NCBI GenBank assembly: GCA_028282725.1
Contig: JANQHF010000116.1
Coordinates: 1-46,146 of the forward strand
Length of the DNA stretch: 46,146 nucleotides
Direction of reading: 5' to 3'
Origin: Saprospiraceae bacterium
GTDB lineage: Bacteria; Bacteroidota; Bacteroidia; Chitinophagales; Saprospiraceae
The position numbers and the translations under genes are program-made. The notes below the pieces were generated by a model. The model worked only from the letters and a program-made list of their open reading frames with translations. It did no database searches and had not been told where the DNA came from. Every line of letters starts with the position of its first letter. The stretch's first letter is position 1. Shown here in pieces: positions 36,003 to 44,153 of the stretch.

Positions 36003-37010
36003 ATGGGGAGGATCAATTTATTTTACATAGCTGTGATAGTCATCGGTATATCCCTGGTTATTATACTAAGACCGGATTTTCACGATGAATTATCCTTCTA
36101 TGGCTTTGCCGAGTCGAATGAAACCGATATCAATTATAATCATGCCGTAGTCGTCGATGAAATCAGGGTTACTCCGGGCCAGGCAGTTTCCAGGGGTGAC
36201 ACCTTAATGAAACTCACGCGCAGAAAGTCCCGGGAGATCCTGGAAGATCAGGAATACAGGATCGCTGAATTAAGAGCTGAAGAGGCAATTTGGGTACAAT
36301 CCAGGACATCAGATCTGGAACAGCTCAGGGCCGAATTGAACGCACAATTGGAGATTTTTGACAAGGAAGTAAACTCGAAACAGAATGAACTGAATTTTCA
36401 AAAGTCGCTTTCAGAAGGTCTGACCACCATTCAATCCTCCGAATCGACCTACAATTCAATCCAGGACGAGATTGCAGAAATCAAAGCCAAAAGACAATCA
36501 TTTATCATTGAGCAGAATTTGAAAATTTCAAATCTTGAAGAAGCATTGAAAATTGGAACAAACCCTTACAGGGAGCAAATCAATCGACTTGGTGCCGAAC
36601 GTGAATTTGAAGAATCTCAAATGATTATTCCAATTACCGTTGTCGCTCCTGCAGATGGTATTATAGGAAATATTTCTTGCAAGGAAGCGGAACATATTCC
36701 CTCCTACTCCACGCTAATGACCTTCTATGAACCACACAGCGGGCTGATCCATGGCTATGTTCATGAAGATTTGACGCTTAAGGTGGCTATTGGAGACAAT
36801 TTTGATATCACATCACTCAAAGACGAAAGAATTAGTTATGTAGGAACGGTCATCGGACTTGGCTCCAGAATTGTCGAGATCCCTACCCGGTTGAGAAAAA
36901 TTCCCGATGTCAAGACCTATGGCAGGGAAGTTCAATTGGAGATTACAAGAGACAATATTTTTCTTCAAAAGGAAAAGGTAAGTATAAGCTATATCGAATC
37001 ACGTGAGTAG
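36003..37010 (+). CDS. HlyD-like membrane-fusion adaptor
   Basis: A 335-residue protein with one N-terminal membrane anchor (about 5-22). A split lipoyl/biotinyl-like region (VDEIRVTPGQAVSRGDTLMKL before, VVAPADGIIGNISCKEAEHI after) flanks a long coiled coil at about 75-200. A beta-barrel-like end follows. This is the adaptor architecture of type I secretion and efflux systems, although sequence likeness to well-known HlyD proteins is modest. It overlaps the next gene by 8 bases. No ABC ATPase or RND pump lies beside it, so DUF4956 might be its inner-membrane partner. Confidence 0.8.
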   Translation: MGRINLFYIAVIVIGISLVIILRPDFHDELSFYGFAESNETDINYNHAVVVDEIRVTPGQAVSRGDTLMKLTRRKSREILEDQEYRIAELRAEEAIWVQSRTSDLEQLRAELNAQLEIFDKEVNSKQNELNFQKSLSEGLTTIQSSESTYNSIQDEIAEIKAKRQSFIIEQNLKISNLEEALKIGTNPYREQINRLGAEREFEESQMIIPITVVAPADGIIGNISCKEAEHIPSYSTLMTFYEPHSGLIHGYVHEDLTLKVAIGDNFDITSLKDERISYVGTVIGLGSRIVEIPTRLRKIPDVKTYGREVQLEITRDNIFLQKEKVSISYIESRE

Positions 37011-38220
37011 AACTTTGCAAATAAATGGGTTATTGCTCTTTCTCGTTGTACTTATTCCGGGAGTGAAGAGTCAAAGCACAATTGGTTCCGAGCAGTTTTT
37101 CGAACAGGCCATCTCGATGATCCCTCAATTGCAAACTTCTGTGCTGAATGAAGAAAGAGATGTAAATTTTCCATGGATCGAAGAATATGAATTCAGGACG
37201 GAAACCCGGGACTTTGATCCTGAGGACCAGGAATATACCTTACGTCTGTCTCCAAGTACCCCACGTATCCGCCGGGCGCAAAAAGCACTTTACAAACATT
37301 ATTTGAACACTCCGAAATTTGAAAACAGGGAATTGATCTGTGATGCATTGTTGGATGCAAATGTAGACTGGACAAGTCTGTTTCTCATTGAAAGAAATAT
37401 TGAACTCCTCATTCAACTTGCGATCATCTATGATGATAAAGACAAAGTGTTTCAAAAGATGATGTCATCATCAGAAATTCCTATTGAGAAAATCATAGAT
37501 CTCGAATCCGACCGAACCGATCTGAAATTTGCATTGCAGGAATTGAAAATTGAAAAACAGAAAATCCTGATCAAGTACAATTTTAATGATGTGTTTTTGG
37601 ACTTTGCGGACTTTATTAATGTAGGGGGGATTGCGTCCAGAGTTCGGGAAAATCTCGTTGCTTCTAATTTTTCAAGCCTAGAAGAGATTGCCTATGAACA
37701 AGAAGAAGTAAAAAAGGAAATCGATCTTGAATTGGCAGAAAAGCGACAGATATTTGATTTTGCCCAAGTCAGATATGAAGGTCCTCATACTGATTTTTTG
37801 AACGAGAGATTATCCCTTTCCGTAGGATTAAGAATTCCAAATTCAGGTAACCGAAAGCTGCGCATCAAGGAATTGGAATTCAGACAAGAGGATTTAATTC
37901 AAGAATCAAAAAGAGAGAGATTTGAAATCGAGAATCGCTTTGAACAGATCATGTTTGATTTAAAACTCAACATTGAAAAGTGGCAGGTATTTACATCGTT
38001 AATGAGCGACGAGGAAACGAAACTCAGTTCCTGGAAAAGCAGAATATCTGGAAGTGCCGATTTCACTCCGTTGATCTTACTGGAAATTGAGGAAAGAAAA
38101 ATTGAGATGGAGTTGAAACAATTGGAAATCGTGGAAGATGTGCTCGATGACTATCTGAGATACCTGAATCAATCCGGTGTATTTTGCAACGGACAATATG
38201 ATTCATTCTTACGTGAATAA
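37003..38220 (+). CDS. TolC-like outer-membrane factor (divergent)
   Basis: A 405-residue secreted protein starting at GTG 37003, overlapping the adaptor gene by 8 bases. It has a signal peptide (to about residue 24) and long alpha-helical coiled-coil stretches. The segment FLNERLSLSVGLRIPNSGNR followed by helices rich in Glu, Lys and Gln resembles one half of a TolC repeat. Length and helix content fit an outer-membrane efflux factor, but the family call is mainly from context beside the adaptor gene. It may instead be a periplasmic helical partner. Confidence 0.65.
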   Translation: MSRTLQINGLLLFLVVLIPGVKSQSTIGSEQFFEQAISMIPQLQTSVLNEERDVNFPWIEEYEFRTETRDFDPEDQEYTLRLSPSTPRIRRAQKALYKHYLNTPKFENRELICDALLDANVDWTSLFLIERNIELLIQLAIIYDDKDKVFQKMMSSSEIPIEKIIDLESDRTDLKFALQELKIEKQKILIKYNFNDVFLDFADFINVGGIASRVRENLVASNFSSLEEIAYEQEEVKKEIDLELAEKRQIFDFAQVRYEGPHTDFLNERLSLSVGLRIPNSGNRKLRIKELEFRQEDLIQESKRERFEIENRFEQIMFDLKLNIEKWQVFTSLMSDEETKLSSWKSRISGSADFTPLILLEIEERKIEMELKQLEIVEDVLDDYLRYLNQSGVFCNGQYDSFLRE

Positions 38221-38237
38221 TCTTTCTGTTATTAACA

Positions 38238-40232
38238 TCAATCCGGCAGAGCATATGCAATTACATAATCACCGAGTTTCGTGCCTGCTCTTGCATGTCC
38301 GCCCGCGCAGATGACGACATATTGCTTGCCATCCTCTTTTACCCTATACGTCATGGGTGTTGCCTGTCCACCTGCAGGAAGTCTTTCCTCCCAGACCATT
38401 TTGCCTGAATCTATGTCAAAGGCCCTGATATACTCGTCCATCGTTGCTGCAATAATGATCAATCCGCTTTTAGTGATAATAGGACCTCCCAGGTTAGGAA
38501 CTCCGTATTTTATTTTCAGTGGGATGGGGCTAAGATCCCTGATGGTTCCAAAAGGTATTTCCCACATCAAGTCACCGGTTTTCAAATCTATAGCGGCGAG
38601 CTTTCCCCAGGGCGGCTTAATGCATGGCAATCCCAGCGATGATACCAGCATTGTCCTTGTCATTCCATATGGTGTGCCGGTTTGGGGTCCAACTTCTATA
38701 CCTGGATTTTCTTCACGCACCCGCTGATAGTCTTTCGCAGGGAATAACTCGACTATCCAGGCCATATCCATGACGTTGGCAACGAGAATCTGACGCTCGT
38801 GATCCACTGCGATCCCTCCCCAATTGGAGCCTCCGGCGTTACCGGGATACATTAATGTAGGTTGACCCAATTTTGGAGGTGTATAGGCCCCTGCAAAATA
38901 TAGTTCCTCCAGCTTTTTCCGACATTCGCCATCCATTCCGAGCGGACCCCATGCATCCTCTACAGAGACGTCATGACCGATTAAAGGAAGTGGTTTTACA
39001 GGATATGGCTGAGTAGGTGAAGTATATTCTCCGGGAACATCTGTCTGAGGCACCGGTCTTTCCTCAATAGGGAAAATGGGTTCACCAGTCGCTCGATTCA
39101 GGATGAAAAAGAGCCCCATTTTTGTGGCCTGGATGACAGCAGGAACCTTCTTGCCGTCTTTTTCAATTTCTGTCAGTGTAGGTTGAGCCGGGACATCAAA
39201 GTCCCAAAGATCATGATGGACAGTTTGAAAACGCCATTTGACTTCCCCGGTTTTCGAATGCAATGCTACGATACTGCTCCCATAGTGATCTATGCCATTC
39301 CGGATGCCTCCATAATAATCCGGGGACGGATTGCCGGTAGGCACATAGACCAATTCCAAATTTTCATCTACGGCCATGGGTGCCCAGACATTCGGAGAGC
39401 CCAGAAGATAGCCTCCTGAAGATAACATGTCATTTCTATTAATGCTATCCGGTGGAGAGAGATCCCAGCTCCAGATCAACGCGCCTGATCGGGCATCAAA
39501 TCCCCGCACTACGCCACTGGGGGCATCCACCCGGCCATTGTCGCTCACAGCTGAGCCGACGACGACAACATCGTTTGCGATGGCAGGAGGTGATGTAACC
39601 TGGTATTCTCCCAACCATTTTTCGTCACCGACATCTCCTTTCAGGTCAATCTGGCCGGCATTTCCAAAATCAATACATGGCTTTCCGGTAAGTGCATCGA
39701 CGGCAACCAATCTCCCATCGTTCGTACCCATAAAAATCCTGGAAGCACAGGCCCCCTGACTTTTTTCAGAATCCGACCAATATTCAACTCCCCTGCAAAT
39801 CAATTGATTCGCATAGTAACCTTTCAAATCAATTTCAGGATCATAAGTCCAGATTTCATCACCCGTCTCTGCATGAAGGGCAATGATCCTGTTAAATGGC
39901 GTAGGGAAATATAATATACTGTCTAGGATGATCGGTGTCGCCTCAAATGCAGATTCCGAATTGGTAATTTCCCGGTTATTTCCAATATCACCATGCCTGT
40001 ACTCCCATGCTTTCTTTAACCCCGATACATTGTCCCTGGAAACTTGAGTCAGCGGTGAATACCGGTCTCCTCCTGTACTCCCACCATATGAAGGCCAATT
40101 GGATATAGGTCCGCTATAGTCAACAGGTTGTTTGTTACAACAGACGAGGGTGATTGCGACGAACAGGATCAATGACAAATAGACATGAGATAACCAGTCG
40201 TTCTTCCTGAAATCAATCCTACTCCTGTTCAT
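38238..40232 (-). CDS. PQQ-dependent quinoprotein dehydrogenase (lipoprotein)
   Basis: A 664-residue protein with a lipoprotein-type signal (TLVCCNKQ, Cys31/32). An eight-bladed quinoprotein propeller follows: WPSYGGSTGGDRYSPLTQV, IALHAETGDEIWTYDPEI, WAPMAVDENLELVYVPTGNP, VHHDLWDFDVPAQPTL and YVVICAGGHARAGTKLGDY. It is closest in pattern to membrane-bound glucose/quinate-type dehydrogenases without their N-terminal helices and has no C-terminal cytochrome domain. It should oxidise a sugar or alcohol in the periplasm and pass electrons to a separate carrier. It is a single gene convergent with the TolC-like gene (17-base gap). Confidence 0.92.
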   Translation of the reverse strand: MNRSRIDFRKNDWLSHVYLSLILFVAITLVCCNKQPVDYSGPISNWPSYGGSTGGDRYSPLTQVSRDNVSGLKKAWEYRHGDIGNNREITNSESAFEATPIILDSILYFPTPFNRIIALHAETGDEIWTYDPEIDLKGYYANQLICRGVEYWSDSEKSQGACASRIFMGTNDGRLVAVDALTGKPCIDFGNAGQIDLKGDVGDEKWLGEYQVTSPPAIANDVVVVGSAVSDNGRVDAPSGVVRGFDARSGALIWSWDLSPPDSINRNDMLSSGGYLLGSPNVWAPMAVDENLELVYVPTGNPSPDYYGGIRNGIDHYGSSIVALHSKTGEVKWRFQTVHHDLWDFDVPAQPTLTEIEKDGKKVPAVIQATKMGLFFILNRATGEPIFPIEERPVPQTDVPGEYTSPTQPYPVKPLPLIGHDVSVEDAWGPLGMDGECRKKLEELYFAGAYTPPKLGQPTLMYPGNAGGSNWGGIAVDHERQILVANVMDMAWIVELFPAKDYQRVREENPGIEVGPQTGTPYGMTRTMLVSSLGLPCIKPPWGKLAAIDLKTGDLMWEIPFGTIRDLSPIPLKIKYGVPNLGGPIITKSGLIIIAATMDEYIRAFDIDSGKMVWEERLPAGGQATPMTYRVKEDGKQYVVICAGGHARAGTKLGDYVIAYALPD

Positions 40233-40265
40233 AGAAATGAAGTTTTGAGACTAAGAGTGTCTAAT

Positions 40266-40309
40266 GTACAATGAATATTTTCAGTTAAAATAGAAAACTG
40301 ATATTGTAC
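40266..40309. promoter_or_regulatory. Interrupted inverted repeat upstream of the quinoprotein gene
   Basis: GTACAAT (40266-40272) pairs with ATTGTAC (40303-40309), and inside it TCAGTT (40281-40286) pairs with AACTGA (40296-40301). It lies 34 bases before the quinoprotein start on the minus strand, so it could be an operator or a leader hairpin. Confidence 0.4.
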
Positions 40310-40336
40310 TGAATTGTGGATCACTGTTCAAGTAAT

Positions 40337-40639
40337 ATGACTTCTCATCATAAACGGGTGTTGGCTGCCATCATGTTTACGGACATCAAGGGATATACAG
40401 CTCTGAAGGATATATTTCATGAAGAATGATCTCCAAACTCTTTAAAGGCATCCACGACCTATCAGGAATTAACCAATTCACGCAATAAAGGCCAGGCCGG
40501 GCTTGCCGTCGTGTATGCGGCAATTGGTGAAACGGACATTGCTGAACAATACCTGGCTCTAATGCTTGAATGGCGACAATCAGAACCAGATGTCTCAAGA
40601 GATATTGACCTGGCCATGGTATATTTGAGACTTGGATAA
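40337..40639 (+). pseudogene. Adenylate cyclase remnant with TPR-like tail
   Basis: From ATG 40337 the frame encodes 30 residues containing RVLAAIMFTDIKGYTALK, the conserved start of class III adenylate/guanylate cyclase domains (including the metal-binding FTDI). It then stops at TGA 40427-40429. In the same frame a further 69 residues run to TAA 40637-40639 and look like the end of a TPR region (GQAGLAVVYAAIGETDIAEQ, LAMVYLRLG). An intact protein of this kind is several hundred residues, so most of the gene is missing through an internal deletion. Product is almost certainly non-functional. Confidence 0.75.
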
Positions 40640-40734
40640 TTGATCAATGCCTTGACTACTTTGAATCGGGGATGCAAAAAAGCAAGGTTCTATATTCATC
40701 AATATTATTCCTTTTTTTAACAGACTAGACGGCA

Positions 40735-41742
40735 ATGAACGCTTTGAACAACTTAAAGCTTGGTTTTTACCCCAAGATTAATCGATGGGGCATTTTTTTG
40801 GGAGTCTCCATTTTATTCCTATCCAACTGTACCGTAAAGGAAAATGACAAGATCCCATTTGCGACCCATGTATATTTCGGAATGAAACCATTGCCAAATC
40901 CACAGCTTGTAGCCCCGGGGAACATATCGACTTCTCTCAATGAATATAACGGCACATTTTCTCCTGATGGAACTGAATTTTATTATACAGCAGAAATACC
41001 AGGACTGAGCATCGTTGCTTATACAAAGATGGACAGTTTAGGGCTTTGGAGTAAGCCCAGTGTTGCCAGCTTCTCGGGCAGTCATACCGATTACGATCCC
41101 TTATTTGCACCCGATGGAAACAGGTTATATTTCAGCTCGGAAAGACCGACCGATGACCTGGACAGCATTCACAATACCAACATATGGTATGTAGAAAGAA
41201 ATAATAATCAATGGGGTCCACCACATTTCATATCCCTGAGCAACAAGGGCGATTACTTTAGTTCGTTAACCCATTCCGGAGATATCTATTTCAATATTTG
41301 GAGCACAGGAAACATCCTGAAAGCATCCAAAACGGACACTGGCTATGTCTATAAAGATTTACCTGAATCAATCAACGGTGGCCGTGATGTCGGTGACCCA
41401 TTTATTTCACCGGAAGAGGATTATTTGATTTTCAGGGGCTATTTTGAAGACAGTTACGGTCTGGGTGACCTGTATATCTCATTCAAAGACGATGATGGAT
41501 GGTCACCACCTGTGAATCTAGGGGAACCGATTAATTCAAGAGCCCATGAAATGACGCCTTATGTCACTGTTGACGGGCGATACTTCATCTTCTCGAGTAG
41601 TAGAAAAGTCAGTGCATATGACACTCGAAAGGGAGGAGATTTGGAAGAAGTGCACCGACAATTTCAGACGTTGGACAACGGAAGGCAAAACATATACATC
41701 ATGTCGGCTGATTTTATTGAACGCTTTCGGAACCCAAGTTAA
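40735..41742 (+). CDS. PD40 (TolB-like) beta-propeller lipoprotein
   Basis: A 335-residue lipoprotein (FLSNCTVKEN, Cys32) built of WD40-like PD40 repeats: NGTFSPDGTEFYYTAE, DYDPLFAPDGNRLYFSSE, DPFISPEEDYLIFRG and MTPYVTVDGRYFIFSSS. Such proteins are common in Bacteroidota at the outer membrane or periplasm and are thought to bind proteins or peptides; no enzymatic residues are known. Its stop codon overlaps the stop of the opposite GIY-YIG-like gene within a single TTAA. Confidence 0.9.
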   Translation: MNALNNLKLGFYPKINRWGIFLGVSILFLSNCTVKENDKIPFATHVYFGMKPLPNPQLVAPGNISTSLNEYNGTFSPDGTEFYYTAEIPGLSIVAYTKMDSLGLWSKPSVASFSGSHTDYDPLFAPDGNRLYFSSERPTDDLDSIHNTNIWYVERNNNQWGPPHFISLSNKGDYFSSLTHSGDIYFNIWSTGNILKASKTDTGYVYKDLPESINGGRDVGDPFISPEEDYLIFRGYFEDSYGLGDLYISFKDDDGWSPPVNLGEPINSRAHEMTPYVTVDGRYFIFSSSRKVSAYDTRKGGDLEEVHRQFQTLDNGRQNIYIMSADFIERFRNPS

Positions 41743-42158
41743 TTCCACCACACGGCATACCCTTTCCTTTTCAGGCTGAGCGCCAATTCCTTTTCGATTC
41801 GTTTCGCCTGTTGTCTCGTCAGGGGATTCAGATGACTATACAAACTGGGTCGGAGGTATAATCCGTATTTCTCCACAAACCAACTTGATATTTTATATCC
41901 TTTTGTAGACCGATGTCCTGATTTATGTTTCGTGAATCGATCATTGGGGTTGAGAGCCGTCATACCAACATACAGACACCCCTGGAGCCCTTTATAATGA
42001 GGATTTGCTTTTCGAATTTTCCAGCTGTCTGACCAAACCTTTCTGTCCAGCTCGACTACATATACGCTATGTGTCTTGGCAGAAGCAACATTAGATTTTT
42101 GTTTGAGGCTCATAAGTGTCGGGTCTGTTATGTTCAGCACAAAAATGGCGCCATTCAA
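41739..42158 (-). CDS. GIY-YIG-like putative nuclease
   Basis: A 139-residue protein; an internal ATG at 42113 would give 124. The GIY-YIG pattern appears as HSVYVVELD (Tyr33) and CLYVGMTALNPNDRF (61-75, Tyr63, Arg74). Next comes KHKSGHRST, then GLYLRPSLYSHLNPL, IEKELA with the usual metal-binding Glu (near 122), and a final WWN. This small stand-alone type is found in many bacteria with unknown target. Convergent with the PD40 gene. No partner methylase or restriction gene is nearby. Confidence 0.75.
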   Translation of the reverse strand: MNGAIFVLNITDPTLMSLKQKSNVASAKTHSVYVVELDRKVWSDSWKIRKANPHYKGLQGCLYVGMTALNPNDRFTKHKSGHRSTKGYKISSWFVEKYGLYLRPSLYSHLNPLTRQQAKRIEKELALSLKRKGYAVWWN

Positions 42159-42183
42159 AGATTTAAAATGGTTACAGCTTCAA

Positions 42184-42211
42184 TTGATATTCATATGAAA
42201 TACTATTTTCG
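42184..42211 (+). promoter_or_regulatory. Candidate promoter of the Rieske redox operon
   Basis: TTG (42184-42186), 17-base spacer, TATTTTCG (42204-42211) matches TTG/TAnnTTTG with one mismatch and lies 29 bases upstream of the ATG at 42241. Plausible but unproven. Confidence 0.4.
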
Positions 42212-42240
42212 ATGCGAACAATTTGCACTTTCAAGTCGCT

Positions 42241-43851
42241 ATGAATAAAGTAGTTCTTTGCCAATTTGAAGATTTACAGGATAAACAACCCGCAGGTTAT
42301 ATTGTCGATGGTCTGGATCTCGTAGCTGTGCGATATTCGGATGAAGTATCTGTATTGTATGGCAGATGTCTCCACAGAGGTGCCTTGATGTCCGATGGAC
42401 AAATCGAAGGTGATAATATCATTTGCGGTGTTCACGGTTGGGACTATAGGTATGACACCGGTGTAAGTGAATATAACAATGATGAGGCCCTGTACAAATT
42501 CAATTCCTCTGTCGAAGAAGGTACGGTTTATATAGATCGCGACGAAATTTTGGCTTATCTTGAGAAACATCCGCAGCCATTCAATCGAGATGAATACCTG
42601 GGTCAATATGCAGATACGCATCCTGAAAGCACAGAACCGTACACCCGGTACATAAAGGAGCTTGCACAGAATGGACTGAAGAATTACGGCCATCACGGTC
42701 CTTCCGCGGCAATGGGTGTAGATAGAAACACTTTACCAAAATGGGAAGATATCCAATGGCTACCTGCACAAATGGCAAAAAGACCCTTGCTCGATCATGA
42801 AGAAGTGAATACAAAAGTGGTCATTGGAAGTAATGCCAAAAAACCGCTTCAGCTCGATCTCCCGCTCTTTGTTTCCGATATGAGCTTTGGTTCTCTTTCC
42901 AGGGAAGCCAAAATTTCACTGGCAATGGGGGCAAACATGGCGGGTACAGGAATATGCAGTGGTGAAGGTGGAATGCTTCCGGAAGAACAGGAAAACAACG
43001 ATCGATACTTCTACGAATTGGCTTCAGGTAAATTCGGATTTTCCTGGGAAAAGGTAAAAAGGGCGCAGGCTTTTCATTTCAAAGGAGGCCAGGGTGCGAA
43101 AACCGGAACTGGCGGACATCTGCCAGGACATAAGGTGACTGAGGAAATAGCAAGAGTTCGAGGTTTGAATGTGGGGGAATCTGCAATTTCTCCGGCAGCC
43201 TTTCCGGATATGTTCGTGGCCTCAGATTTCAAATCCTTTGCCGAAGAGGTGAGAGAGCAAACCGGTGGAATTCCAGTGGGATACAAGGTTGCAGCAAGTC
43301 ACATTGAAAAAGATATTGATTTCGCTCTGGAAGTAGGAGTAGACTATATCATCTTAGATGGCCGTGGTGGTGGGACAGGCTCTGCACCAACGGTCTTGCG
43401 CAACAATATCAATGTACCGACCATTCCGGCATTGGCCAGGGCAAGGAGACATCTGGACGGGATTGGTTCGGACATTGAATTAATTATCACCGGGGGTCTG
43501 AGGATCCCGGAGGATTTTGCTAAGGCACTGATGCTTGGAGCTGACGCCATAGCCGTTTCGAATGCTGCCTTACAGGCCATTGGATGTCTTGGAATGAGGG
43601 CTTGTCATTCCAACAATTGCCCGGTAGGTATTGCTACCCAAAAGGATCACTTGCGAAAACGTTTGATCGTAGAAAGCTCAGCAGTCCAGCTCAAAAACTT
43701 TTTTGAGGCATCCAAAGAATTGATCAAGGTGATTGCCCGATCCTGTGGACATGATGACATCCGAAAGTTTAACCATGAAGACCTGAGTACGTACGACTTC
43801 GACATGCATCGCCTGACCGGAATCAGGTATGCAGGAGTACAACCTTTATAA
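42241..43851 (+). CDS. Rieske domain fused to glutamate synthase-type FMN domain
   Basis: The ATG at 42241 gives 536 residues; an earlier TTG at 42223 is unlikely. Residues 1-105 form a Rieske domain with ligands Cys43-x-His45 and Cys62-x2-His65. Residues 150-530 form an FMN-binding glutamate synthase central domain: SDMSFGSLSREAKISLAMGA, FHFKGGQGAKTGTGGHLPG, DGRGGGTGSAPTVL and ITGGLRIPEDFAKALMLGAD. A C-x5-C-x4-C motif (Cys449, Cys455, Cys460) should bind a 3Fe-4S cluster. The glutaminase domain is absent, so it is not a standard GOGAT. The protein is probably cytoplasmic and moves electrons between Rieske, FMN and 3Fe-4S centres. First gene of the redox operon. Confidence 0.92.
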   Translation: MNKVVLCQFEDLQDKQPAGYIVDGLDLVAVRYSDEVSVLYGRCLHRGALMSDGQIEGDNIICGVHGWDYRYDTGVSEYNNDEALYKFNSSVEEGTVYIDRDEILAYLEKHPQPFNRDEYLGQYADTHPESTEPYTRYIKELAQNGLKNYGHHGPSAAMGVDRNTLPKWEDIQWLPAQMAKRPLLDHEEVNTKVVIGSNAKKPLQLDLPLFVSDMSFGSLSREAKISLAMGANMAGTGICSGEGGMLPEEQENNDRYFYELASGKFGFSWEKVKRAQAFHFKGGQGAKTGTGGHLPGHKVTEEIARVRGLNVGESAISPAAFPDMFVASDFKSFAEEVREQTGGIPVGYKVAASHIEKDIDFALEVGVDYIILDGRGGGTGSAPTVLRNNINVPTIPALARARRHLDGIGSDIELIITGGLRIPEDFAKALMLGADAIAVSNAALQAIGCLGMRACHSNNCPVGIATQKDHLRKRLIVESSAVQLKNFFEASKELIKVIARSCGHDDIRKFNHEDLSTYDFDMHRLTGIRYAGVQPL

Positions 43852-43860
43852 ATTGATAAG

Positions 43861-44067
43861 ATGACTACTACCTTATCCATACTGTTAATCATTGCTGCCA
43901 TGTATATGGTATTGGGAAATGTTTTTTCGATCCTTTTTTTATGGAAAGGATTGGATAAAGTCGACCCGGGAACAAAAGATTCGGGGATCATATTCAAACT
44001 CTTGTTGTATCCGGGGATGACAATATTCTGGCCTTTTTTCCTGACAAAATGGAAATTTGACTCGTGA
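43861..44067 (+). CDS. Small two-helix membrane protein
   Basis: A 68-residue protein with two hydrophobic helices (about 4-28 and 44-61) linked by LWKGLDKVDPGTKDSG. I do not recognise the family. It follows the Rieske-GltS gene by 9 bases and overlaps the next tiny gene by 4 bases (GTGA at 44064-44067), so it is clearly co-translated within the operon. It probably forms a subunit or assembly helper for the neighbouring membrane redox protein. Confidence 0.75.
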   Translation: MTTTLSILLIIAAMYMVLGNVFSILFLWKGLDKVDPGTKDSGIIFKLLLYPGMTIFWPFFLTKWKFDS

Positions 44068-44153
44068 AAAAAGAGCACAGAAAGTTTCATTTCAGTATTT
44101 GGATCCTAGTCTCCCTCCTAATCATCCTTGTCATCATTATATATCTGTTATGA
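44064..44153 (+). CDS. Tiny single-helix membrane protein (29 residues)
   Basis: Starting at GTG 44064 the frame encodes 29 residues: a basic head (KKEHRKFHFS) followed by one membrane helix (IWILVSLLIILVIIIYLL). Its start overlaps the preceding stop and its stop TGA (44151-44153) overlaps the next ATG at 44150, so all three genes overlap by 4 bases. Such precise linkage and the membrane-helix composition argue for a real small subunit, comparable to single-helix subunits of respiratory complexes. No homology is recognised. Confidence 0.65.
   Translation: MKKEHRKFHFSIWILVSLLIILVIIIYLL

Noticed and set aside
40386-40677. Minus-strand frames of about 70 codons over the cyclase remnant
   Set aside because: They run antisense to the recognisable pseudogene and show no domain.
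42241-43851. Glutamate synthase large subunit (gltB)
   Set aside because: It lacks the N-terminal glutaminase and C-terminal GXGXG domains and has a Rieske domain instead.
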